IMG/VR virus record: IMGVR_UViG_3300035698_014381
Location: 1-44,735 of that record
DNA from: a virus
DNA length: 44,735 bases
Strand: one strand, 5' to 3'
The notes under the pieces were generated by a model. That model made no database searches. It was given only the letters and a program-made list of their open reading frames with translations, and had not been told where the DNA came from. Shown here piece by piece: positions 6,737-14,106 of the stretch. Within the stretch, counting starts at the first letter, position 1. Each line of letters starts with the position of its first letter. The position numbers and the translations under genes were made by a program.

Positions 6737-7320
6737 TGCATAGCTACCGTTTAGATCAGTTGATCACGCCGGACCAAGAAGCGATCGTCGGACTCGCGCA
6801 CGCGCTGTGCGTGAGTGAGCGCAAGCGAATGGCGTGGGAGAAAACCGCCGAGCTGGAACAAGAGCGCGCGACGGACAGCGCCGCGAAGCTCCGCGAGACG
6901 CTCGAAAAGTCGCAGGATGAGCGCGTACTGCACGCGCGCATCACCTTCCTGTCGCACGAGCTGGGGATGACGAAAGCGATGGTCACCGATAAGGGCGCGG
7001 AGATCCGATCGCATCTCGAACGCATCGTCGATTTGAAAGCGAAACTCCATGCAGCGCAAGCCGACAACGCGACACTAGCGACGCGTCTGCACGAATCGCT
7101 CCAAGCGAGCAAAGGAAACGCGCCGACGCGGCAGCCGTACGAGTTTCAAGTGTGGGACTGCAACAATGTATGCATCGAACAGTGGGGGACGTATGACGAA
7201 GCTGTGCGCGGAGCGGCGCTGTGGGAGACGCCATCCTCTGCCGCGCCGTACCGCGTGGTCAAGGTGTACTTCGACGCGCCCCGCGATGCACTTCAAGCGG
7301 CGCTGGACGGTGCGCTATGA
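6736..7320 (+). CDS. Coiled-coil protein, 194 aa
   Basis: Residues ~25-130 are continuous charged helix with heptad-like hydrophobics (SERKRMAWEKTAELEQER onward), a long coiled coil expected to oligomerise. After a short linker (SKGNAPTRQ) comes a compact ~55-residue domain (YEFQVWDCNNVCIEQWG) that is beta-rich. It could be a scaffold or inhibitor that captures a host protein; nothing in the sequence identifies a partner. Start shares a base with the preceding stop; stop overlaps the next gene. Confidence 0.7.
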   Translation: MHSYRLDQLITPDQEAIVGLAHALCVSERKRMAWEKTAELEQERATDSAAKLRETLEKSQDERVLHARITFLSHELGMTKAMVTDKGAEIRSHLERIVDLKAKLHAAQADNATLATRLHESLQASKGNAPTRQPYEFQVWDCNNVCIEQWGTYDEAVRGAALWETPSSAAPYRVVKVYFDAPRDALQAALDGAL

Positions 7321-7532
7321 CCCGACCCCCGATGACCGCTGCGGAACTCAAGGGCACGGTGCCGCCGGTCCCGCTGACTGCCGAGGAATGGCACGCGATG
7401 CACATGGCAAGCGCACGGGAAACCGAAGAGCGGCTGATCAAGATCGCGCTCAAGGTGTGCATACTGCCCGCGTACTATGAACAGCAGCTCGCGAGCGGTG
7501 GCCACTTGGGACAGGCCTTCGACACTCGATGA
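7317..7532 (+). CDS. Hypothetical protein, 71 aa
   Basis: Starts in an ATGA overlap at 7317 and ends in another at 7529. An alternative in-frame ATG lies at 7332. The protein is an N-terminal flexible stretch followed by an amphipathic helix (EEWHAMHMASARETEERLIKIALKV). No family recognised. Confidence 0.6.
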   Translation: MTRPPMTAAELKGTVPPVPLTAEEWHAMHMASARETEERLIKIALKVCILPAYYEQQLASGGHLGQAFDTR

Positions 7533-7714
7533 TGGCCACGATCGTCACCGATTGCCGTACGTGCAAACACTATCGCGCCCTGCTGGCCAAACAAACGGAA
7601 GCGCGCGAGAACGTGGCACGCTCACTGAAGATGTGCCGTCACCAAAACAAAAAACTTAAACTCAAACTGGCTGCCCTAGAGGTAATGAACAATGTCGAAC
7701 GACCCGCGCAGTGA
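7529..7714 (+). CDS. Small CxxC protein, 61 aa
   Basis: ATGATG start overlaps the previous stop. A CxxC pair at residues 9-12 (CRTCKHY), a third cysteine near 35 and a nearby histidine (MCRHQNK) could bind zinc. The rest is a basic helix (KKLKLKLAALEV). Too short to assign. It overlaps the next gene by 23 bases. Confidence 0.55.
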   Translation: MMATIVTDCRTCKHYRALLAKQTEARENVARSLKMCRHQNKKLKLKLAALEVMNNVERPAQ

Positions 7715-7892
7715 ACGCCAACGGCTGGAAGACGACGTGCAGTCGTGGACGCTCTTGGTGAAGCGCGCCGAGCAGCAAGGGCGGGACATTGGGCTGGTGC
7801 GCACAGCGTTGTCCGACGCGCAGATCGAGCTTGACGCCTACAACCGGAGACACGATGACAACACGATTGAAGCCGCAGCTGTGCGTGATTGA
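7692..7892 (+). CDS. Small helical protein, 66 aa
   Basis: ATG at 7692 has GAGG about 9 bases upstream. Nearly the whole product is charged amphipathic helix (RQRLEDDVQSWTLLVKRAEQQG, SDAQIELDAYNRR), likely a short coiled coil or helical hairpin. It overlaps the next gene by 38 bases. No family recognised. Confidence 0.55.
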   Translation: MSNDPRSERQRLEDDVQSWTLLVKRAEQQGRDIGLVRTALSDAQIELDAYNRRHDDNTIEAAAVRD

Positions 7893-8151
7893 CCGCGAGG
7901 GCGACGTGACGCGAGACGTGGACGGTGACGGCGACGTTGCCGAACGCGACACGTTCGCGCCGGGTTTAGCGCCCCACACCCTCGGTCTTGTGCTCACGCT
8001 GGCCGATTGCGAGAACCCCCCGGCTGCGTGGATCGCGAAGGCGATCCCGGTGCTTGACCTGTACGGGGTGCAATCGCAGCACGCGCACGGACTGATCGCC
8101 ACCCTGTTCATCCATGTGATTGCCGCTGCGCGCGCGGAGGCCGCTTCGTGA
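7855..8151 (+). CDS. Hypothetical protein, 98 aa
   Basis: ATG at 7855 follows CGGAGA. After an acidic N-terminal stretch (DVDGDGDVAERD), the remainder is helical and hydrophobic (LGLVLTLADCENPPAAWIAKAIPVLDLYG and HGLIATLFIHVIAAARAE), resembling a small all-alpha globular domain rather than a membrane protein. Its stop overlaps the next start (GTGA). Function unknown. Confidence 0.6.
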   Translation: MTTRLKPQLCVIDREGDVTRDVDGDGDVAERDTFAPGLAPHTLGLVLTLADCENPPAAWIAKAIPVLDLYGVQSQHAHGLIATLFIHVIAAARAEAAS

Positions 8152-8459
8152 AACACGGGACGATGGCGGGGCCGGACATGAGCCCGCACCGCCGTGCCTT
8201 GGTGGTGCGCGTTGTGGTGGAGGCGTTGCTCACGAAGCGTCGATTGCTCGATGTGGTGCGCGACGTGTCCGCTTCGACACGATACGACGCGGTTCCTGTT
8301 TGGGAGGGGGCACTTTACCGATTGGTGCGACGCGTCAAGTGGCGGAAGCACCTTGCGATTCGTCCCGACGTAGTGCGCGCGTTGTATCGCGCGGGATGGT
8401 CGCGCGGTGTTATTTACGATGAGACAGGTGTGCAACCACAATCTAGTGACCTCCTATGA
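8148..8459 (+). CDS. Hypothetical, possibly helix-turn-helix protein, 103 aa
   Basis: GTG at 8148 overlaps the upstream TGA; ATG at 8163 is an alternative start. The protein is very basic with two segments that begin like HTH units: RRALVVRVVVEALLTKRRLLDVV (about 15-37) and RPDVVRALYRAGWSRGVIYDETG (about 73-95). The second matches a first helix, turn and partial recognition helix. DNA binding is a tentative inference. It is followed immediately by a nuclease-like gene. Confidence 0.55.
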   Translation: MKHGTMAGPDMSPHRRALVVRVVVEALLTKRRLLDVVRDVSASTRYDAVPVWEGALYRLVRRVKWRKHLAIRPDVVRALYRAGWSRGVIYDETGVQPQSSDLL

Positions 8460-9124
8460 GCCCACGTAAACCGCCTGTGCTGCACCCGCGCACGGAAGCC
8501 TTGTGGCGGAGTCGCGCGGTGCGTGACTGGTACACGGTGTCTGACGCGCGCCCGCAAAACGAACGTGTGTCCACGGGATGGGCCGACACGCGTTGGCATC
8601 AACTCATCGAAGTGGCGGGGGCGACCGGCTGGCCGGATCTGTACTGGGCCAACGTCAAACATGGTGGCGTTCACGAAAGCGGTTGGATCGAGTTTAAGAT
8701 GCACGGCGCGCTGGTTGAGCCCGCACGCTTGGTGATCCCGTGGAAGCCCGCACAACCGATCGTGCTGCGCTGGCTGGCCGCACGACAGATCCATGCCGGT
8801 GTGTTGATGTACGTGCGATCGCGCTGCGCGTGGCTCTGGGTGCCCGCGCAGCATGGGCACAAGTGGGCGATACAGGTGCAGGCCCCCAACGGATTTTTGC
8901 TCTGGCCGCACACGTGGGGCGTCGGACGCGTGCCCCCGCCGTGGGAACTGCCGTCTCCGATGCGCCGCGAACCGTACGACCCGACACGGTTCGCGGCAGG
9001 CGTCACGTACATGGTGGACGGCGCGCCCGCGACCGCTCGCAGCTTTGACGCGGATCCGCGCATCGTCGCGCATACATGGGAGACGATGCGTACCGCAGAA
9101 TCCAAGGGGCGGCGTGCCCCGTAA
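8456..9124 (+). CDS. PD-(D/E)xK nuclease-like protein, 222 aa
   Basis: Contains WPDLYW with P60-D61 and, 18 residues later, IEFK with E79-x-K81, the metal-binding signature of PD-(D/E)xK nucleases (Holliday-junction resolvase / VRR-NUC-like group). A following hydrophobic strand-helix-strand (IVLRWLAARQIHAGVLMYV) fits the core fold. The C-terminal ~80 residues are an extra domain of unknown role. Its place just before the terminase genes suggests resolving replication intermediates before packaging. Start overlaps the preceding stop (ATGA). Confidence 0.65.
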   Translation: MSPRKPPVLHPRTEALWRSRAVRDWYTVSDARPQNERVSTGWADTRWHQLIEVAGATGWPDLYWANVKHGGVHESGWIEFKMHGALVEPARLVIPWKPAQPIVLRWLAARQIHAGVLMYVRSRCAWLWVPAQHGHKWAIQVQAPNGFLLWPHTWGVGRVPPPWELPSPMRREPYDPTRFAAGVTYMVDGAPATARSFDADPRIVAHTWETMRTAESKGRRAP

Positions 9125-9617
9125 GTCTGCCGCCTCTAAGAAACCCAAACGGGCCAAGCTCACGCCGTCCGATCCGACGCCGCTGGCGTTGGTCCCGAGA
9201 GACAACGAGTCGGATCAGCTCCGTTCGGGGCGTCGGTTCGTTCGCGCACGCCCGCGCGCGGATGACACGCCGGATCGGGCGACCGGGCCGATGCCGCATC
9301 GATTAGAATCCCTGCTTGCCCAACATGGTCCCACGGCGGTAGCGTTTTTGTGCGACACCGTGTGCGGTCGCATTCCGATGATGACCAACGCGCAACGCCT
9401 TGACGCGGCGACCACGATCGCCACACTGGTGTCCGAGATGGAGAAGCGGCAAGTGGACGCGTTCGCGGCGCTCATTCAACACGTAGACATTTCGTCGCTG
9501 ACGGACGCGCAGTTCTCTGCATTGTACGACAACCAACACGACGCCAAGTCCGCACTGACTGCACTCCTGCACGTGTCCACTCACCCTCACGAGATTGCCA
9601 TTGTCAACACTCCTTGA
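9114..9617 (+). CDS. Hypothetical protein upstream of terminase, candidate small terminase subunit, 167 aa
   Basis: GTG at 9114 has AAGGGG at close spacing; it overlaps the nuclease gene by 11 bases. The N-terminus is Lys/Ser-rich (RKSAASKKPKRAK), followed by a flexible Arg/Asp-rich linker containing DTPDRATGP (residues ~49-57), then a helical domain (RLESLLAQHGPTAVAFLCDT, TNAQRLDAATTIATLVSEMEK). The gene is two positions before the large terminase, and a DNA-recognising small subunit should lie here, but the usual HTH is not evident. I call this only as a candidate. Confidence 0.55.
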   Translation: MPRKSAASKKPKRAKLTPSDPTPLALVPRDNESDQLRSGRRFVRARPRADDTPDRATGPMPHRLESLLAQHGPTAVAFLCDTVCGRIPMMTNAQRLDAATTIATLVSEMEKRQVDAFAALIQHVDISSLTDAQFSALYDNQHDAKSALTALLHVSTHPHEIAIVNTP

Positions 9618-9921
9618 AATCGTCACGCTTCGGGGCCGTCGCATTTTTCTGCACCCCGATCGCATCATCGCCGTGACCGAGCCCGATGACTTGTCCCATC
9701 CGTGTGGGATTTTGGTCGAAGGGCTTAGCGTGCAGCCGGTGACGGGCGAGAGCGCCGATCAGCTGGTGCTGCGGCTTGCGGTGGCGCGTGGTGCGTCGTG
9801 CGCCGAGTACGCCTATATCCCGAGCCCGGTGCCCACGTCGAACCGGCACGGCCTGCGCGTAATGCCTGATGGGACGCCGGATCGTGCGACGGGTCCGTCC
9901 GCCTCACGTTTGATCACGTAG
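9601..9921 (+). CDS. Small FlbD-like hypothetical protein, 106 aa
   Basis: I prefer the TTG at 9601 (GAG about 7 bases upstream); TTG at 9595 would add two residues. The N-terminal ~50 residues (LLEIVTLRGRRIFLHPDRIIAVTE) resemble the small beta domain of FlbD-type proteins, in which a strand pair is followed by LNPD-like residues. The C-terminus ends with GTPDRATGP, a near copy of a peptide in the preceding protein. It overlaps that gene by 17 bases and lies directly before terminase. Function unknown. Confidence 0.55.
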   Translation: MSTLLEIVTLRGRRIFLHPDRIIAVTEPDDLSHPCGILVEGLSVQPVTGESADQLVLRLAVARGASCAEYAYIPSPVPTSNRHGLRVMPDGTPDRATGPSASRLIT

Positions 9922-9922
9922 G

Positions 9923-11494
9923 GTGACGCCCTCCCGCGCGCGCATCGTTGCGCCCATTGCAGGCAGTTACCGCGCCCGCATGGAAATCGATGCGGTGCGG
10001 CGGGGCATCACGAAGCAAGCAACCCCCGCGCAGGTACGCGACGTACTTCGCACCCCGTTAGGGTTTATCGACTGGACATCGAAGTACGTCCACGACTTCA
10101 CGTGGTACCGCGTGCATCGCTTCATCGCGCCGTACCTGCAGCGGTTGGTTGATGGCGATCCGCAGCTCCGAAAGCTGATGGTGTTTACGCCGCCGCGCTT
10201 GGGCAAGAGCACTCTCGTGTCGCGCATCTTACCCGCGTACGCGCTGGCGCGCGCGCCGGAAGAGTGGGCGGCGATCGCGAGCTATGGGGCCAAGCTCGCA
10301 CACCGTCTCTCGCGGAGCGCGCGCGGTAACTACAGCCTGTACCGCAAGCTCTCGCAGGACAGTAAGGCGGCAGACGTGTGGGAAACCGGCGACGGGGGCG
10401 GGTGCTGGGCGACCGGCATCGGCGGTCCCGCGTCGGGTTTCGGGTACCGCATCGGCGTTATTGACGATCCGGTCAAGGATTGGGTTGAGGCGAACTCCGA
10501 TGCGATCATCGAGCGGAACATCGATTGGTGGGACGCGGTCTGGACAACGCGCCGCGACGCATCGCGCCGGATGGCGGTGCAAGCAGGCACGTTGCTGACG
10601 ATGACCCGCTACACGATGCGCGACCTCGCGGGGCACGTGCTGAGCACGCAACCCGAAGGATGGACGGTGCTGCACTTGCCGATGATCTACGAGCCGCGTG
10701 ACGAGGTGCTCGCGTACTACGACCTGATGACCAACAACGCCGTGACGCGCGGCAAGCTCACGGTCATCACCGATTGGCGCAGTGATCCCGAGGAGCCGCT
10801 CTGTTCGGAGCGGCTCGATCACGCGACCTATCTTCGCGAGTCCGAGCACAAAGGCCCGCACGTCTCGGCGGCGCTCTATCAGCAGCGTCCCTCACCACGA
10901 TCGGGCGCGATGCTTCCGCGCGACAAGGTGCTGGTGATCCCGGCGAAGCCGTCACGCGATCAGATCGACGCGTCGGTGCGCTACTGGGACAAGGCCGGGA
11001 CTGCTGGCGGGCGGGGAGCCTACACGGCGGGTGTGTTGCTACATCGCATGAAGGATGGTCGCTATGTCGTTGCCGACGTGATTCGAGCGCGTCTCGGCGC
11101 GTTAGAACGTGAGAACCTGATTGAGACGACGGCGATGGTGGACGGCTTGGGTACGGAAATCTGGGTGGAGCAGGAGCCGGGATCGGGCGGTAAGGAAAGT
11201 GCCGAGGCGACGGTGCGCCGGTTGGCGGGCTATAACGTCTTTGCCGAGCGCGTCACGGGCGATAAGACGACGCGCGCTGAGCCGCTGTCTGCTCAATGGC
11301 AGGCGGGGAACATCGCGATCGTCGCCGCTCCGTGGAACGAGGAGTATCTGATCGAGGCGAGCTTTTTTCCGACCGGCACGAAGAAGGATCAAGTAGACGC
11401 AACAAGCGGCGCATTCAACAAAGTGTCCGTGCAGCTGGTGGTTCCTCTCGCACCACCGCAGGGAGGAGATCAGTACAACCCGTACCCGCAATAA
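9923..11494 (+). CDS. terL: Terminase large subunit
   Basis: ATP-driven motor and nuclease that cuts concatemeric DNA and pumps it into the prohead through the portal. Walker A-like motif TPPRLGKST (89-97, K95), Walker B IDDP (D181, D182). C-terminal RNase H-fold nuclease: first acidic residue in YWDKAG (D356), VEQEPGSGGK near 415-425, and KKDQVDA (D489, D492). Length 523 is normal. GTG at 9923 follows the preceding stop by one base but lacks a good ribosome-binding site; ATG at 9980 would remove 19 residues and is possible. Downstream genes are head genes, as expected. Confidence 0.95.
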   Translation: MTPSRARIVAPIAGSYRARMEIDAVRRGITKQATPAQVRDVLRTPLGFIDWTSKYVHDFTWYRVHRFIAPYLQRLVDGDPQLRKLMVFTPPRLGKSTLVSRILPAYALARAPEEWAAIASYGAKLAHRLSRSARGNYSLYRKLSQDSKAADVWETGDGGGCWATGIGGPASGFGYRIGVIDDPVKDWVEANSDAIIERNIDWWDAVWTTRRDASRRMAVQAGTLLTMTRYTMRDLAGHVLSTQPEGWTVLHLPMIYEPRDEVLAYYDLMTNNAVTRGKLTVITDWRSDPEEPLCSERLDHATYLRESEHKGPHVSAALYQQRPSPRSGAMLPRDKVLVIPAKPSRDQIDASVRYWDKAGTAGGRGAYTAGVLLHRMKDGRYVVADVIRARLGALERENLIETTAMVDGLGTEIWVEQEPGSGGKESAEATVRRLAGYNVFAERVTGDKTTRAEPLSAQWQAGNIAIVAAPWNEEYLIEASFFPTGTKKDQVDATSGAFNKVSVQLVVPLAPPQGGDQYNPYPQ

Positions 11495-11495
11495 C

Positions 11496-14102
11496 GTGCC
11501 CATCCTGTTTCGTGACGTGTTCAAGGCCACGCAGATTGAGGTAGCGTCCGGCAACCCGTGGCGCGAAGAAGCGAGCGGGCGTTTCTCATCGCGGGATGAA
11601 AACGCGTCACCGAAGAAATCGGGCGAACTTCTGCAGTCGTTTCGTTCGCAGCGCCCGAAGTCTAAAGAAAATCCACTGGAGAACATCGTACGCAATGAGC
11701 GCGGGGAAGACATTGCGACTATATCACTCCGCGAAAGTGGGCAGGGCTCTATCAAGATTCACAACATCACCTCGTTGCAGCGGGGCGGGGGAAGGGCCGC
11801 TCTTAAAGAGGTGCTTGCACTCGCTGACGCGCATGGAATCACGCTCAAGCTCACCTCGTTTCCAGCTGGTGCGCCGAAGCACGGGGGGGCGGCGTTGTCA
11901 CGAGAGGATCTCAATAGCTGGTACGGTCAAAACGGGTTTATCATCGATGAATCGGACGACGCTGGACGGTATGACCGCATTCGCAAACCCGTGGCGACTC
12001 GCACGTTTCGCGACGTGTTCAAGGCCACGCAGATTGAGGTAGCGTCCGGCAACCCGTGGCGCGAAGAAGCGAGCGGGCGCTTTTCGTCGCCGGATGGTGC
12101 TGCGTCGGCGGATGGACCGGGGGCGTCTGATCGCGACGCGGCGCAGCGCAAAGCGACGTTGGGCAAGAAGCCAACCATGGACGATTTAGTCGAGGGCGGC
12201 TGGTCGAGCCCGAAGTTTGACAGCGAGCGTCCCGACTACAACGAGACGCAAGTGTATGCGTGGATGGATGAGGCCCGCGCGAGCGCGAGCGCGTGGGAGC
12301 GCGCGGCGGAGAAGCTGATCGCGGACGGCACGCTCTCCCCCCAAGACGCCGACGCGATGGGCTACCGAGGGCTGGTCAGCGAGAAGTGGGAAGCGCTCCC
12401 CGAAACACTCTATCACGCCACGACGGATCTCGCGGGGGTCGAACGGACGGGACTCAAGAACGCGGCGGATCTCGATGGGGGACAAGGCAAGACGGGCGGG
12501 TTAGGGGGCGGAGATTCCAACTTCATTTCGTTTACTGATTCGAAGGCGGTCGCCGAGCAAATCGTGACCGCCACGCGCGAGCTGCAGCGGGTGCTGCGCG
12601 GCGAGTTCACGGTAGACGACATGATCGCAACCGCGAAGGCGGGCGATTACTACGACGCGCTCCGTGAGACGTTCCCGGAATGGAAGGACGACGAACATGT
12701 GAACGACGTGCGCTCCGGTACGTACACGATTCGCCCTACCGAGATCTCGCGCGAGTTCCCCGGCGAGCGCTTTGGGTACTTGCCGACGCGCGCCGTGGCG
12801 GAGGCAAAGGGCTGGGTGCCGGTCGAGTTCAATCCCGGTACCGACCTCGTGCGCCGTGCGCGCGTGCCGTTCACGGAGGCGCGTTTCTTGGAGGCGCGCC
12901 GTCAACTCTACGATCGTTTTTCCATCGTACGTGAAACCAAGCAAGGCGTGTTGTGGCCGATGTGGTTCAGTCCGAACCTGCCGCGTATTCGCGACATGGA
13001 CGCCGCCAACATGGGCGTGATTGAAATCAAGCCGACCAAAGGGGCGATGGGCCGACGCCTGAACGCGCTGGGCGAATGGATCACACCGTCCGGCAGGCAC
13101 ATAGCACGGCAACGCACGATCAGCAAGGCGGTGCAAAAATACGATCCCCTGCAGGCACGTGACACATCGGGCGGGCCGACATCGGGGCAGTGGGTTGCGG
13201 AGGGCACCCTCACGACGACAGAGACGGACGTGCTGCCGCGCGGCAAAGATTGGCAATCGACGACGTTGAGAGAACTCGGTGTCCACAGCGTGGACGATAG
13301 CACGTACGATGTGGCACGTCGCAGGGCGATCATCAATCGTCTGCAGAAGGAAGGAACGACGTTCGATGAAGCGCGCTCGCTTATTTCGCACTTGCGGGGC
13401 GACATTGAAGTGGCGGCGCTTGTTGATGCACAGGGTAGCGTGACGTTCGTGAAGGAGGGGAAAGCGAACGAGGTGTCGTTTTCCCCTGAAGAACTGCGTC
13501 TCATGGAAAACAAGACGCTTGTCCACAATCACCCGAACGGCACGCCGCTTTCCGACGCTGACATCCGGGTGGCGCTCTACACGCGCATGGCGAGCATCGA
13601 GTCAATGAGTACCATTGTTCGAGGGCCGACGCGAACCGTGATGGATACGAAGGCGCTTGCGGCGGGCGTGCTCGCCACATTCAAGACGGTGGACGATCTC
13701 TCGTTTGAGAACCCGATGGGAACGCACGTGTCGAGCGCCAACATCTCGGATGTTGCGGGGTCGTTTCTCGACAACGTCAACGAGCGCCTGCTGTTTGCGT
13801 CGCGACCGTCTTTCCTTGCAGAGCTGGACCCCATTCGTGGCTTCCCCGAACGGGACGCGCTGTCGAGTGGTTACTCGGCGTACAAAACGCATCTCGCGAA
13901 CAGGCTGCTGGCTTACGCGTTTGGCAAACCGCGTGCGTACAAAATCGACGGGAGCGCGCCGAAGAGGCCTAAGAAGTGGCCCGCCGAGCTGTCGTTTGAA
14001 AAAATGAAGAGGGGCGCATCTGATGGCACGTATGCGATTGTAGAAGGGTTCCGAAAAGATCAGATGCGCCGCCGTTCTGCCGCAGTCACCAACAACCCCT
14101 GA
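11496..14102 (+). CDS. Multidomain head-region polyprotein: tag, GNAT-like, tag, ART-like, JAB-like
   Basis: An 868-residue protein beginning at GTG 11496. Order: tag VASGNPWRE at V16; GNAT-like domain ~55-165 with an acetyl-CoA loop-like R96-GGGRA and WYGQNGF near the end; second tag at V182; ART-like domain ~230-470 with LYHATTD (H307) and ISFTD (S345); linker; JAB/RadC-like metallopeptidase domain ~580-700 with E638 and HNHPNGTPLSDAD (H677, H679, S686, D689); C-terminal basic tail. Such fusions occur in phage head polyproteins. The enzyme calls rest on motifs only. The position between terminase and portal suggests a virion-associated or injected protein. The GNAT part looks less GC-rich than its surroundings. 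Confidence 0.72.
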   Translation: MPILFRDVFKATQIEVASGNPWREEASGRFSSRDENASPKKSGELLQSFRSQRPKSKENPLENIVRNERGEDIATISLRESGQGSIKIHNITSLQRGGGRAALKEVLALADAHGITLKLTSFPAGAPKHGGAALSREDLNSWYGQNGFIIDESDDAGRYDRIRKPVATRTFRDVFKATQIEVASGNPWREEASGRFSSPDGAASADGPGASDRDAAQRKATLGKKPTMDDLVEGGWSSPKFDSERPDYNETQVYAWMDEARASASAWERAAEKLIADGTLSPQDADAMGYRGLVSEKWEALPETLYHATTDLAGVERTGLKNAADLDGGQGKTGGLGGGDSNFISFTDSKAVAEQIVTATRELQRVLRGEFTVDDMIATAKAGDYYDALRETFPEWKDDEHVNDVRSGTYTIRPTEISREFPGERFGYLPTRAVAEAKGWVPVEFNPGTDLVRRARVPFTEARFLEARRQLYDRFSIVRETKQGVLWPMWFSPNLPRIRDMDAANMGVIEIKPTKGAMGRRLNALGEWITPSGRHIARQRTISKAVQKYDPLQARDTSGGPTSGQWVAEGTLTTTETDVLPRGKDWQSTTLRELGVHSVDDSTYDVARRRAIINRLQKEGTTFDEARSLISHLRGDIEVAALVDAQGSVTFVKEGKANEVSFSPEELRLMENKTLVHNHPNGTPLSDADIRVALYTRMASIESMSTIVRGPTRTVMDTKALAAGVLATFKTVDDLSFENPMGTHVSSANISDVAGSFLDNVNERLLFASRPSFLAELDPIRGFPERDALSSGYSAYKTHLANRLLAYAFGKPRAYKIDGSAPKRPKKWPAELSFEKMKRGASDGTYAIVEGFRKDQMRRRSAAVTNNP
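11514..11581 (+). repeat. 68-bp direct repeat, copy 1
   Basis: Identical to 12012-12079 over 68 bases, 498 bases (166 codons) apart and in frame. It encodes the VASGNPWRE-type tag at the start of the polyprotein. Similarity continues imperfectly for about 18 more bases. Confidence 0.95.
12012..12079 (+). repeat. 68-bp direct repeat, copy 2
   Basis: Second copy of the tag-encoding repeat, located between the GNAT-like and ART-like domains of the same ORF. Perfect identity to the first copy implies a recent duplication or gene conversion. Confidence 0.95.
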
Positions 14103-14106
14103 CACC

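Noticed and set aside
12501-13532. 343-codon reverse-strand ORF opposite the polyprotein
   Set aside because: No recognisable motif or start signal; the plus-strand frame carries the JAB-like and ART-like motifs.
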